Shown piece by piece: positions 1 to 8,695 of a stretch of DNA of 35,772 bases; positions within the stretch are counted from its first letter, which is position 1; every line of letters begins with the position of its first letter. Source of the DNA: Desulfuromonadaceae bacterium (lineage in GTDB: Bacteria; Desulfobacterota; Desulfuromonadia; Geobacterales; Pseudopelobacteraceae); the NCBI GenBank assembly GCA_028688955.1, contig JAQTXD010000032.1, positions 1-35,772 on the forward strand, given 5' to 3'. The notes under the pieces were generated by a model, which ran no database searches, was not told the DNA's origin, and saw only the letters and a list, made by a program, of their open reading frames with translations. Both the position numbers and the translations under genes were made by a program.

Positions 1-41
1 CTCCCGGACTGATGTTTATTGCATCAATCCCCAGATGGAAG

Positions 42-58
42 ATGCCGAAAGTCGGCAT
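42..58. repeat. Perfect 7-bp hairpin upstream of the ilv promoter
   Basis: ATGCCGA (42-48) and TCGGCAT (52-58) are perfect inverted repeats around a 3-base loop. No T-run follows, so it is a poor intrinsic terminator. It ends 5 bases before the candidate -35 of the ilvD promoter and could be an operator or the tail of an upstream transcript. No gene is supported in 1-63. Confidence 0.4.
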
Positions 59-63
59 TCAGG

Positions 64-92
64 TTGACACATCAAGCTATCTATATTATTCT
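64..92 (+). promoter_or_regulatory. Candidate sigma70 promoter of ilvD-ilvB-ilvN
   Basis: A perfect -35 TTGACA (64-69) is followed after 17 bases by TATTCT (87-92), which matches 4 of 6 positions of the -10 consensus. Transcription would begin near 99, leaving a leader of about 65 bases before the ilvD start at 164. That leader shows no leader peptide, T-box or attenuator. Confidence 0.55.
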
Positions 93-163
93 ACTCAACC
101 CGTAAATTCTTATCAATCAAGGGTTTGGCAGCATCAAACAAATCGCGTTTTAAGGATATCCGC

Positions 164-1825
164 ATGCGCAGTGATATGATAAAAAAGGGGCTTGAACGGA
201 CACCACACCGTGCCCTGCTGAAGGGGACCGGAGTCCCGCAGAGCCAGATGGACAAGCCATTTATCGGCGTAGCAACAAGTTTTACCGATCTCATACCGGG
301 ACACGTCGGTATGCGAGATCTGGAGCGTTTTATTGAAAAAGGTGTGCACTCTGGCGGAGGCCATGCCTTCTTCTTTGGCATTCCCGGCGTCTGTGATGGT
401 ATGGCGATGGGGCATAAAGGAATGCATTACTCCCTCCCGACCCGCGAGCTAATTGCCGATATGGTTGAGTCGGTGGCGGAGGCCCATCGTCTGGACGGCC
501 TTGTGCTGTTGACCAACTGCGACAAAATTACCCCCGGAATGTTGATGGCGGCTGTCCGGTTGAATATCCCCTGTATCGTCGTAACTGCTGGGCCAATGAT
601 GAGCGGTCGCGGCACATCCGGTCGTAAATACTCCTTCGTCTCTGACACCTTTGAGGCGATGGCACGCTATAAAGCCGGGGTGATTAACGATAAAGAGCTT
701 CAGGTGTGTGAAGATAATGCCTGTCCCGGTATGGGATCGTGCCAGGGGCTTTTTACCGCCAATACCATGGCAATTCTGACGGAGACAATGGGTATGAGTC
801 TGCCCCGCTGTGGTACCGCCCTGGCCGTATCTGCTCTCAAGCGGCGTATCGCCTTCGCCTCCGGTGAAAAGATTGTTGAATTGGTACATACCGATGTCAA
901 GCCCCGTGACATCATGACCCGCGAGGCATTTGAGAACGCTATCCGGGTTGATCTCGCACTGGGTGGTTCCTCCAATACTGTGCTGCACCTGCTGGCAATT
1001 GCCAATGAAGCGGGAGTTGAACTGCCGCTGGAGCTGTTTGATATCCTGGGGAAAGACACTCCTCAGCTTGCGTCAATGAATCCGGCCGGTGAACATTTCA
1101 TGGAAGATCTGGACATCGCCGGTGGCGTCAGCGGAGTTCTGAAGCAACTCGGCAGCAAGATCAAGGACACGCAGACACTCTTCGGACTGACAACACACCA
1201 GTTGGCAGACAGTATTCAGAACGTTGACGATGATGTTATTCGTCCGCTGACAAACCCGATAAAAAAAGAGGGGGGCATTGCGATTCTGTCCGGAAATATT
1301 GCTCCCAAGGGCGCGGTCGTCAAGCAATCGGGTGTATCCGCTCCGATGATGCATTTTGAAGGTGTTGCCCGCTGTTTTGATGCAGAAGAACTGGCGATGG
1401 CAGCCATCATGGAAGGCAAGATTACGTCGGGTGATGTCGTCGTTATTCGTTATGAAGGGCCTAAAGGTGGCCCGGGAATGCGCGAGATGCTTGCTCCGAC
1501 AGCGGCCATCATGGGCATGGGGTTGGGTGACAGCGTTGCGTTAATAACCGATGGCCGTTTCTCGGGAGGCACCCGCGGCCCCTGTATCGGTCATATTTCA
1601 CCGGAAGCTGCCGAAGGCGGCCCGATTGCTCTGGTGGTTGATGGCGACAAAATCCTGCTTGATATTCCAAACCGGCGCCTTGAGTTGCTGGTGGATGAGG
1701 AAACGCTGGCAACACGTCGCCTGGGATGGAGATCACCGGAACCGAAGATCAAGGGCGGATGGCTGGCCCGGTACGCTAAAGTAGTCACGTCGGCCCACAC
1801 CGGCGCCATAACGACTGCTGATTAG
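164..1825 (+). CDS. ilvD: Dihydroxy-acid dehydratase IlvD
   Basis: This iron-sulfur dehydratase converts 2,3-dihydroxy-isovalerate and 2,3-dihydroxy-methylvalerate to the 2-oxo acids that precede valine, leucine and isoleucine. The protein is 553 residues, the usual family length. Visible family motifs are [23 protein letters not shown] (cluster cysteines), [11 protein letters not shown], and [19 protein letters not shown] near the C-terminus. The frame is open from a TTG at 125, but the start is placed at ATG 164, because AAGGA lies at 152-156 with 7-base spacing and the family normally begins near MRSD. It is the first gene of ilvD-ilvB-ilvN and sits behind a good sigma70-like promoter. Nothing in it looks damaged. 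Confidence 0.95.
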   Translation: MRSDMIKKGLERTPHRALLKGTGVPQSQMDKPFIGVATSFTDLIPGHVGMRDLERFIEKGVHSGGGHAFFFGIPGVCDGMAMGHKGMHYSLPTRELIADMVESVAEAHRLDGLVLLTNCDKITPGMLMAAVRLNIPCIVVTAGPMMSGRGTSGRKYSFVSDTFEAMARYKAGVINDKELQVCEDNACPGMGSCQGLFTANTMAILTETMGMSLPRCGTALAVSALKRRIAFASGEKIVELVHTDVKPRDIMTREAFENAIRVDLALGGSSNTVLHLLAIANEAGVELPLELFDILGKDTPQLASMNPAGEHFMEDLDIAGGVSGVLKQLGSKIKDTQTLFGLTTHQLADSIQNVDDDVIRPLTNPIKKEGGIAILSGNIAPKGAVVKQSGVSAPMMHFEGVARCFDAEELAMAAIMEGKITSGDVVVIRYEGPKGGPGMREMLAPTAAIMGMGLGDSVALITDGRFSGGTRGPCIGHISPEAAEGGPIALVVDGDKILLDIPNRRLELLVDEETLATRRLGWRSPEPKIKGGWLARYAKVVTSAHTGAITTAD

Positions 1826-1833
1826 ATTAATGC

Positions 1834-1888
1834 AAATACGTTGAATATATCTGACGTATTTGGCAACTTCCACCTCGCGTTCGAGGTG
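1834..1888 (+). promoter_or_regulatory. Two consecutive RNA hairpins between ilvD and ilvB
   Basis: The first inverted repeat is CAAATACGT (1833-1841) with ACGTATTTG (1854-1862), a 9-bp stem around 12 bases. The second is CACCTCG (1871-1877) with CGAGGTG (1882-1888), a 7-bp stem with loop CGTT. Neither is followed by a T-run, so neither looks like an intrinsic terminator. They fill most of the 91-base gap and could be RNA-processing or stability elements, or an operator. Confidence 0.5.
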
Positions 1889-1916
1889 AGGATTTCAGGA
1901 TACCAGAGGTAATACT

Positions 1917-3617
1917 ATGAAAATGAACGGCGCACGAATGATGTTGGAGTGTTTAAAAAAAGAGGGTGTAGATACAATTTTCGGTTATCCCGGCGGCACG
2001 GTCATCAATCTGTATGACGAACTCTTTAATTTCAAGGAAATACATCACATCCTGCCGCGCCATGAACAGGCCGGCACTCATGCTGCTGACGGTTATGCAC
2101 GCGTCACGGGCAAAGTCGGTGTTGCCATCGCGACCTCCGGACCGGGTGCAACCAATACGGTGACAGCCATAGCAACGGCGTACATGGATTCCATTCCGAT
2201 GGTAATAATTACCGGACAGGTTCCGACGCCCCTTATCGGCAATGATGCTTTCCAGGAAGTCGATATTATCGGCATTACCCGTCCCTGTACGAAGCACAGT
2301 TTCCTTATTCGTAATGTCAAGGATATTGCCCTGACCATGAAAAAGGCTTTCTATATTGCCCGCAGCGGTCGCCCTGGTCCGGTTCTGGTTGACTTTCCGA
2401 AGGATGTCCAGATGTCACTGGGTGAATTCCACTACCCTGAATCTATCGACATTCGCGGGTATAAGCCCAACCTCTCCGGCCATCCGCGTCAGGTAGAAAA
2501 AGCGATCGCCATGATTCTTGATTCCCGCCGCCCGGTTATGTACGTGGGTGGTGGTGCGGTGCTCAGTGATGCTGCAGAACCATTGACCAGACTGGCGCGC
2601 ATGTTGTCAGTTCCGGTAACGACAACGCTGATGGCGCTCGGATCGTTCCCGGAAACGGATAATCTGTCACTCGGCATGCTGGGGATGCATGGCTCCTATT
2701 ATGCCAATATGGCAATGAGCAACAGTGATCTTATTATTGCCATTGGGGCCCGATTTGACGATCGTGTTACCGGTAAGCTGGCGACATTCGCTCCCCATGC
2801 AAAAATAATTCACATTGATGTTGACCCGACTTCGATCAAGAAAAATGTTCGGGTTGACCTGCCTATTGTCGGTGACGTTAAGGATGTTCTGCTCAAGATG
2901 ATCAGCCAGACTGAAAAAAATGCCGAGAAACTTCCCGAGTTTATTTCGAACCTTACTCCTTGGCAGGCAGATATTGACGGTTGGAAGGTAAAACATCCCC
3001 TTGATTACAAACAGAGCAGTACGGTAATCAAACCGCAGTTTGTCATTCAGAAACTACGTGAGTTATCGGACGCTGACGCTATTATCTCAACGGATGTCGG
3101 TCAGCACCAGATGTGGACGGCTCAGTTTTTCAAATTCACAACGCCCCGTACACTGCTTACCTCGGGCGGCCTCGGTACGATGGGTTTCGGTCTGCCGGCA
3201 GCGATGGGTGCACAGGCGGCATTCCCTGACCGTCAGGTTATCACCGTCTGCGGAGACGGCGGCGTTCAGATGAATATTCAGGAAATGGCGACACTGGTTC
3301 AGAACAGGCTGCCGGTCAAGATTGTCATTCTGAACAATAACTTTCTCGGTATGGTTCGACAGTGGCAGGAGCTGTTCTTCGATAAACGCTATTCGTCTAC
3401 CTGCATGGAGCTGCCGATAGACTATATCAAGCTTGCAGATGCCTATGGTGCCAAAGGGTTCCTCGCCTCAAAACCGGACGAAGTAGAATCGGTTATCAGG
3501 GCAGGATTCAAGGAAGAGGGGCCGGTAATCATGGAATTCAAGATTGCCCGCGAAGAAAAGGTTCTGCCGATGGTTCCTGCCGGAGCTTCCCTGAATGAAA
3601 TGGTACTGAACGCTTAA
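1917..3617 (+). CDS. ilvB: Acetolactate synthase, large (catalytic) subunit
   Basis: This thiamine-diphosphate enzyme condenses two pyruvates to acetolactate, or pyruvate with 2-oxobutyrate to acetohydroxybutyrate, the committed step of branched-chain amino acid synthesis. At 566 residues it has full family length. Motifs are the N-terminal ThDP domain with the catalytic Glu in LPRHEQAGTHAADGYAR, the central FAD-binding region with GARFDDRVTG, and the C-terminal ThDP/Mg motif beginning at CGDGGVQMN and ending at NNNFLGMVRQW. The ATG is preceded by AGAGG (1905-1909) at 7-base spacing. The regulatory subunit ilvN follows 67 bases downstream. Paralogues are named ilvB, ilvI or ilvG in different genomes; the symbol is by family only. 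Confidence 0.95.
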   Translation: MKMNGARMMLECLKKEGVDTIFGYPGGTVINLYDELFNFKEIHHILPRHEQAGTHAADGYARVTGKVGVAIATSGPGATNTVTAIATAYMDSIPMVIITGQVPTPLIGNDAFQEVDIIGITRPCTKHSFLIRNVKDIALTMKKAFYIARSGRPGPVLVDFPKDVQMSLGEFHYPESIDIRGYKPNLSGHPRQVEKAIAMILDSRRPVMYVGGGAVLSDAAEPLTRLARMLSVPVTTTLMALGSFPETDNLSLGMLGMHGSYYANMAMSNSDLIIAIGARFDDRVTGKLATFAPHAKIIHIDVDPTSIKKNVRVDLPIVGDVKDVLLKMISQTEKNAEKLPEFISNLTPWQADIDGWKVKHPLDYKQSSTVIKPQFVIQKLRELSDADAIISTDVGQHQMWTAQFFKFTTPRTLLTSGGLGTMGFGLPAAMGAQAAFPDRQVITVCGDGGVQMNIQEMATLVQNRLPVKIVILNNNFLGMVRQWQELFFDKRYSSTCMELPIDYIKLADAYGAKGFLASKPDEVESVIRAGFKEEGPVIMEFKIAREEKVLPMVPAGASLNEMVLNA

Positions 3618-3684
3618 TCCTGATTCACAGGACGGATGTCGCAACGAAGATATTTTCCAACTTACTAAAGGTGAGGGACCAGAT

Positions 3685-4176
3685 ATGCAGCATACAATTT
3701 CGGTGATAGTTGAAAACGATTTCGGAGTACTCTCTCGCGTAGCGACACTTTTTTCGGGACGCGGATTTAATATTGATTCACTTTCAGTCGCTCCCACAAA
3801 TGAAGAGGGTCTGTCACGTATGACAATTGTCACACGTGGCGACGATCAGATTTTGGAACAGATTAACAAACAGCTCAACAAACTGATTGATATCCTGAAA
3901 GTTCTTGATTTCACGGACGGCAGTGCCATTGAGCGTGAACTTGCTTTGATAAAGGTTTCGGCTGAGGATGAGGCTCGCGCCGAGGTGTTGCGGGTTGTTG
4001 ACATTTTCAGGGCAAAAATAATCGACGTTACGCCGAAGTCTTACACAATCGAGGCAACGGGTAATCCGTCTAAGATCGATGCAATTTTGGAACTGCTGAG
4101 GCCGTTGGGTTTGAAAGAGGTCGTACGCACCGGTTCGGTTGCTATTGGTCGGGGTGCCAAAGGGTGGAACGGGTAA
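3685..4176 (+). CDS. ilvN: Acetolactate synthase, small (regulatory) subunit
   Basis: This ACT-domain subunit activates the catalytic subunit and makes it sensitive to valine feedback. The protein is 163 residues, the usual length. The N-terminal ACT domain (about residues 1-75) shows the typical opening HTISVIVENDFGVLSRV, followed by the GRGFNIDSLSV segment that contributes to the effector site. The second half (about 80-160) is the ACT-like C-terminal domain, ending in GAKGWNG. A ribosome site GGTGAGGG precedes the ATG. The gene closes the ilvD-ilvB-ilvN unit, and a strong intrinsic terminator begins 28 bases after the stop codon. Confidence 0.95.
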   Translation: MQHTISVIVENDFGVLSRVATLFSGRGFNIDSLSVAPTNEEGLSRMTIVTRGDDQILEQINKQLNKLIDILKVLDFTDGSAIERELALIKVSAEDEARAEVLRVVDIFRAKIIDVTPKSYTIEATGNPSKIDAILELLRPLGLKEVVRTGSVAIGRGAKGWNG

Positions 4177-4203
4177 AAAACAGTTGTTGTCGTGAAACTG
4201 TCC

Positions 4204-4231
4204 AACCGCCCGGAAACGGGCGGTTTTTTTT
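4204..4231 (+). terminator. Intrinsic terminator after ilvN
   Basis: AACCGCCCG (4204-4212), loop GAAA and CGGGCGGTT (4217-4225) form a GC-rich 9-bp stem with a GNRA tetraloop, overlapping a run of eight T (4224-4231). This is a textbook rho-independent terminator. It separates ilvD-ilvB-ilvN from ilvC. Confidence 0.93.
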
Positions 4232-4285
4232 GTTTGATCGGCACGGGAATCCCTGCTGGTATCGGGGCCAAAACGGCTATTTACA

Positions 4286-4314
4286 TTGACAGCCACAGCT
4301 GAATGTAGTATCTG
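4286..4314 (+). promoter_or_regulatory. Candidate promoter of ilvC
   Basis: A perfect -35 TTGACA (4286-4291) is followed after 17 bases by TATCTG (4309-4314), a weak -10 matching 3 of 6 positions. It lies in the 270-base gap between the ilvN terminator and ilvC and would give a leader of about 125 bases. A further TTGACC at 4339 has no convincing -10. No riboswitch fold was recognised in the leader. Confidence 0.45.
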
Positions 4315-4380
4315 TCTCGCTCTGTTTTTGTAACCAGATTGACCGGCTGCATGCTGTAGCGGAATTGATTTGAAAAATAA

Positions 4381-5457
<1,077 letters not shown>

Positions 5458-5475
5458 TTCCACGATGCGAGTCAT

Positions 5476-5506
5476 GACACCCCTCTTCCACCCGGAGAGG
5501 GGTGTC
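5476..5506 (+). terminator. Stable hairpin after ilvC, no U-tract
   Basis: GACACCCCTC (5476-5485) pairs with GAGGGGTGTC (5497-5506), a perfect 10-bp stem that begins 18 bases after the ilvC stop. The bases that follow are TTCG rather than a T-run, so termination would be inefficient. It may instead stabilise the 3' end of ilvC mRNA while allowing read-through into psd. Confidence 0.5.
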
Positions 5507-5525
5507 TTCGCATGTAGGCAGGTAC

Positions 5526-6182
5526 ATGAATAATTCATCAATATTTGCCCGCGAAGGGTATCCGTTCATGGCGTATGCAGCGGGACTAACTGCGCTGCTT
5601 ACTGTCGCTGCAGTACGAATTTCACCTGTTTTCTTCATCCCCGCCGCACTGTCTCTGCTGCTGACACTTTTCGTGTTTTATTTTTTTCGTAATCCGGAAC
5701 GGGTAACACCTGCAGATGTCACAGCAGTAATTGCACCGGCAGATGGCGTTGTGATCGTCTCCGAGCGTGTCCCGGAGACCCCGCTTGGCGTAGAAGCCCT
5801 GAAAATTAGCATTTTCATGTCCGTGTTCAGTGTGCATGTCAATCGTGCACCGTTTGACGGGAAAGTCATTGATACGTTTCATCATGCGGGAAAGTTTTTT
5901 GATGCCAGGGACGGACGTGCTTCATGTGAGAACGAGCGCAACGGCATCATACTGGAGATTGCCGGTGGCGTCCGGATAGCATTCGTTCAGATTGCCGGGC
6001 TTGTGGCACGTCGGATCATCAGCTACCCGTTGGTTGGAGATATGCTGGTTCGTGGGGAGCGCTATGGTTTGATCCGGTTCGGTTCACGGGTTGACGTCTA
6101 TCTTCCGGTGGATGTCAGTCCTTTGGTTCGGCTTGGTGACAAAACGGTAGCTGGTGAAACAATATTGGCCAGAATCGTTTGA
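5526..6182 (+). CDS. psd: Phosphatidylserine decarboxylase, short type
   Basis: This pyruvoyl-dependent enzyme decarboxylates phosphatidylserine to phosphatidylethanolamine at the inner membrane. The 218-residue protein is the short 'archaetype' form. An N-terminal hydrophobic stretch (about residues 14-50) is the likely membrane anchor. The self-cleavage site is FGSRVDVYLP, with Ser187 becoming the pyruvoyl group, giving a beta chain of 186 residues and an alpha chain of 32. The frame opens at a GTG (5502) inside the preceding hairpin. ATG 5526 with AGGCAGG just upstream is the better start. Only 16 bases separate it from pssA, whose product makes its substrate. Confidence 0.93.
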   Translation: MNNSSIFAREGYPFMAYAAGLTALLTVAAVRISPVFFIPAALSLLLTLFVFYFFRNPERVTPADVTAVIAPADGVVIVSERVPETPLGVEALKISIFMSVFSVHVNRAPFDGKVIDTFHHAGKFFDARDGRASCENERNGIILEIAGGVRIAFVQIAGLVARRIISYPLVGDMLVRGERYGLIRFGSRVDVYLPVDVSPLVRLGDKTVAGETILARIV

Positions 6183-6198
6183 TCTAGGATAGTACTTC

Positions 6199-7002
6199 AT
6201 GAATGATGAAATGGTGGAATCAAAAAGAACAAACAGTGAAAGCATGAGACGGGGTATTTACATCCTCCCCAATCTGGTGACTGCATCAAGCCTTTTTGCC
6301 GGTTTTTACAGTATGGTATCAACGCTGAACGGCAATTACAGTACTGCTGCAATCTGGATTTTTATCTCTGCAATCTGTGACGGACTTGATGGTAAAGTTG
6401 CCCGTATGACCGGCACAACCAGCAAGTTCGGTGTCGAATTTGATTCTCTGGCTGATCTCGTTGCCTTTGGTGTTACGCCCGCGTTTCTCATGTATGCCTG
6501 GGCACTCAAACCATTTGGCCGGCTCGGGTGGGTTGCATCTTTTTTGTTCCTGGTCTGTGCGGCATTACGTCTTGCCCGCTTCAACGTGCAGGTAGATACC
6601 GTCGAAAGTAAACGATTTGTCGGTCTTCCTACTCCCGCATCTGCATGCATGGTTGCCTCGACCGTTCTGTTGTTTTTTCACTTCGAGTGGCCAAGCTCTT
6701 TTAAGAAACTTGCCATACTGGGACTCATCTATCTACTGGCGTTCCTGATGGTTTCAAATTTCCGCTATTACTCTTTCAAAGATCCGGCTTTTATTAAGCG
6801 CCAGCCATTCGGATTTTTGCTGCTTGCCGTCGTTCTTTTAATAGTCATAGCTGCAGAGCCGGTAATTATGACATTCAGCGTACTGCTGCTTTACATTCTT
6901 TCCGGACCGGTTGATTATATAGTTACCTGGCCGCGGCGGCGCAGGCTGGAGAAGGCGGTACATAAGGGGCGGGAAGCGTTGAACAGAGATGGTCATTCGT
7001 GA
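6199..7002 (+). CDS. pssA: CDP-diacylglycerol--serine O-phosphatidyltransferase
   Basis: This integral membrane enzyme transfers the phosphatidyl group from CDP-diacylglycerol to serine, making phosphatidylserine for the Psd enzyme encoded just upstream. The CDP-alcohol phosphatidyltransferase signature is complete: D64, G65, A68, R69, G78, D82 and D86, with spacing DG-x2-AR-x8-G-x3-D-x3-D. Several hydrophobic segments follow (about residues 100-120, 145-165, 170-190 and 205-235), and the C-terminus is basic. The length of 267 residues fits the Gram-positive-like type II synthase. A hydrophilic N-terminal extension of about 18 residues precedes the first membrane segment, so a later start is conceivable but not needed. 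Confidence 0.93.
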   Translation: MNDEMVESKRTNSESMRRGIYILPNLVTASSLFAGFYSMVSTLNGNYSTAAIWIFISAICDGLDGKVARMTGTTSKFGVEFDSLADLVAFGVTPAFLMYAWALKPFGRLGWVASFLFLVCAALRLARFNVQVDTVESKRFVGLPTPASACMVASTVLLFFHFEWPSSFKKLAILGLIYLLAFLMVSNFRYYSFKDPAFIKRQPFGFLLLAVVLLIVIAAEPVIMTFSVLLLYILSGPVDYIVTWPRRRRLEKAVHKGREALNRDGHS

Positions 7003-7043
7003 ACAGGTACTTGCAGCAGTTGAAGAATGCGGCAATTGACGGG

Positions 7044-7517
7044 TCACTCTAAATCAAAATGCCTGCAGGTTAATCCTTCTTCCAGCGTAATGCTCAGGAC
7101 TGCATAGCTGCGGCTCATGCCGTACGCAGCAAGCGTCCCGGGATTTATCAGCAGTATACCTGAGAATTTTTCACATATACGCTGATGGGTGTGCCCAAAC
7201 AGCGCTCCGTCAATTCCCAGTTCCAGAACCCGTTGCTGCAGCCGAACAAGGCCTGATTTGACCTGATAGGCATCCCCATGGGTCAATAAAAGCTTCTTTC
7301 CTTCACACTCCCACACACATTCGCGCGGAGACGTTGAACCGGGGTCGCAGTTTCCGGCAACACTTATAACCGGAATATCAAGTGCTTCCCGAAGAATGTC
7401 TGCATCGGAGCTTCCATCGCCAAGGTGTACGATCGCATCAACCGGCTCTGAACGTGTATGCGCAGCAAAGGCACCGTTCACATTGCCATGGGTATCAGAT
7501 ATGACTAGTATTTTCAT
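7044..7517 (-). CDS. YfcE/MJ0936-type metallophosphoesterase
   Basis: A 157-residue calcineurin-like phosphoesterase. The five metal-binding blocks are in order: ISDTHGN (residues 6-12), VHLGDGSSD, AGNCD, LLTHGDAY and FGHTH followed by NPGT. This is the compact YfcE family, a cytoplasmic dinuclear-metal phosphodiesterase active on model diesters; the physiological substrate of most members is unknown. It converges with pssA, leaving 41 bases between them, and diverges from sppA across 63 bases that must hold both promoters. No terminator was found between it and pssA. Confidence 0.88.
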   Translation of the reverse strand: MKILVISDTHGNVNGAFAAHTRSEPVDAIVHLGDGSSDADILREALDIPVISVAGNCDPGSTSPRECVWECEGKKLLLTHGDAYQVKSGLVRLQQRVLELGIDGALFGHTHQRICEKFSGILLINPGTLAAYGMSRSYAVLSITLEEGLTCRHFDLE

Positions 7518-7580
7518 GGCGTTGAATGTAACAGAAGTACAAAAATCTCTAAAGAAGTAATTTTATATCAGGTACCGATC

Positions 7581-8462
7581 ATGTCAAAAAAAGCCATCAT
7601 AATTACTGTTTTCGTCATGTTTTCACTTGCCATGCTGTTCACACTGTCTGTTAAAATAGCCGGAAAAATTTTAGGTGAAGATGACGCTATAGAATCAAGT
7701 AAAATTGGAGTTGGTCTGGTTGAAGTCAAAGGCATGATTCTCGACTCAAAAGAAACAGTCAGGCAACTGCGATACTTCCTCAAACAGGATTCAGTCAAGG
7801 CTGTTGTGCTTCGCGTTGACTCTCCCGGCGGCATTGTTGCTCCTTCACAGGAAATTAACGCCGAGGTTAAGAAGTTTGCAGCAAAAAAGAAGATTATCGT
7901 ATCAATGGGAAGTCTCGCCGCATCCGGCGGATATTATATTTCTGCTCCCGCAACCCTGATTTATGCAAACCCTGGTACCATCACCGCCAGCATCGGCGTC
8001 ATTCTCAAATTGTCAAATATTGAATCGTTAATGGATAAAATAGGAATCAAATCGTACACGCTGAAAACCGGCAAATACAAGGATTCAGGCTCACCGGTGC
8101 GGGAATTTTCAGCCGAAGATCGCGCCATGCTGCAATCGGTGATTGATAACACTCATGGGCAGTTTGTCAGGGCTGTTGCCGAGGGGCGTAAGCTTCCGAT
8201 TGAAGACGTTCGCAAGATTGCAGACGGCCGCATACTCTCCGGTGAACAGGCGTTACAGTATAAACTCGTAGACCGTTTAGGGACGCTTCAGGATGCAATT
8301 GAAGAGGCTGGAAAACAGGCTGGCATTTCCGGAGAGCCTGAGCTGATTACACCGCCGAAGAAAAAGGTAAACTATATGGACTTACTGGTAGATGGAGCAG
8401 AGGGGACTTTTAGCGGACCACTCGGACGGGCTGCAGGCGGGTTGAAGATGATGTATGAATAG
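7581..8462 (+). CDS. sppA: Signal peptide peptidase SppA, short form
   Basis: A membrane-bound serine protease that degrades signal peptides left in the membrane after secretion. The protein is 293 residues, like the single-domain Bacillus SppA rather than the double-length E. coli enzyme. Residues about 4-26 form an N-terminal membrane anchor. The nucleophile is Ser115 in GSLAASGGYY, and the general base is Lys167 in GKYKDSGSP; their 52-residue spacing equals that of Ser147/Lys199 in Bacillus SppA. The oxyanion-loop motif VDSPGG is also present. The ribosome site is weak (AGG about 9 bases before ATG). A strong terminator follows, so this is a single-gene unit. Confidence 0.93.
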   Translation: MSKKAIIITVFVMFSLAMLFTLSVKIAGKILGEDDAIESSKIGVGLVEVKGMILDSKETVRQLRYFLKQDSVKAVVLRVDSPGGIVAPSQEINAEVKKFAAKKKIIVSMGSLAASGGYYISAPATLIYANPGTITASIGVILKLSNIESLMDKIGIKSYTLKTGKYKDSGSPVREFSAEDRAMLQSVIDNTHGQFVRAVAEGRKLPIEDVRKIADGRILSGEQALQYKLVDRLGTLQDAIEEAGKQAGISGEPELITPPKKKVNYMDLLVDGAEGTFSGPLGRAAGGLKMMYE

Positions 8463-8489
8463 ACTTTGGTTCCAGTCTCATGAGTAAAT

Positions 8490-8522
8490 AAAAAAGAGGT
8501 GCCGTCCAGGCACCTCTTTTTT
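8490..8522. terminator. Bidirectional intrinsic terminator between sppA and tRNA-Asp
   Basis: AAAAAAGAGGTGCC (8490-8503), a 5-base loop and GGCACCTCTTTTTT (8509-8522) form a 14-bp inverted repeat with an A-run on one side and a T-run on the other. It can therefore end sppA on the plus strand and the tRNA transcript on the minus strand. Confidence 0.93.
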
Positions 8523-8532
8523 ATTATCAGTA

Positions 8533-8609
8533 TGGCGGGGTTGACGGGGCTCGAACCCGCGACTTCCAGCGTGACAGGCTGGCACTCTAACCAACTGAGC
8601 TACAACCCC
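8533..8609 (-). tRNA. tRNA-Asp (anticodon GTC)
   Basis: Read on the minus strand, the 77 bases form a full cloverleaf. The acceptor stem GGGGTTG pairs with CAACCCC, the D-arm begins AGCTCAGTTGG, the anticodon loop CTGTCAC carries anticodon GTC, and the T-arm contains GGGTTCGAGCCCC. Discriminator G and the terminal CCA (8533-8535) are encoded in the DNA. The gene lies between the bidirectional terminator and the end of nrdJ and has its own candidate promoter. Confidence 0.97.
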
Positions 8610-8636
8610 GTAGCAAGTGGTACATTTAGCCAAAGA

Positions 8637-8666
8637 CTTATGTCATATTCGCGGACTATTTGTCAA
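8637..8666 (-). promoter_or_regulatory. Candidate promoter of tRNA-Asp
   Basis: On the minus strand, a perfect TTGACA (8661-8666) is followed after 18 bases by CATAAG (8637-8642; 4 of 6 matches to the -10). The predicted start near 8630 leaves a leader of about 20 bases before the tRNA at 8609. The promoter is flanked by the inverted repeat CAAGTGG (8614-8620) and CCACTTG (8668-8674). Confidence 0.5.
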
Positions 8667-8695
8667 GCCACTTGTGCTGACGCATGACAAAAAGA

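Noticed and set aside
3-179. Plus-strand frame open from the window edge to a stop near 179, possibly the tail of an upstream gene
   Set aside because: It runs across the ilvD promoter and start region, and the translation resembles nothing recognised. It is most likely a chance open frame.
449-988. Open frame of 179 codons on the minus strand inside ilvD
   Set aside because: It is antisense to conserved catalytic motifs of IlvD and shows no domain pattern.
1261-1272. A7-G tract in ilvD as a possible slippery frameshift site
   Set aside because: The reading frame is intact through the tract and the protein is full length. No downstream stimulatory hairpin was noticed.
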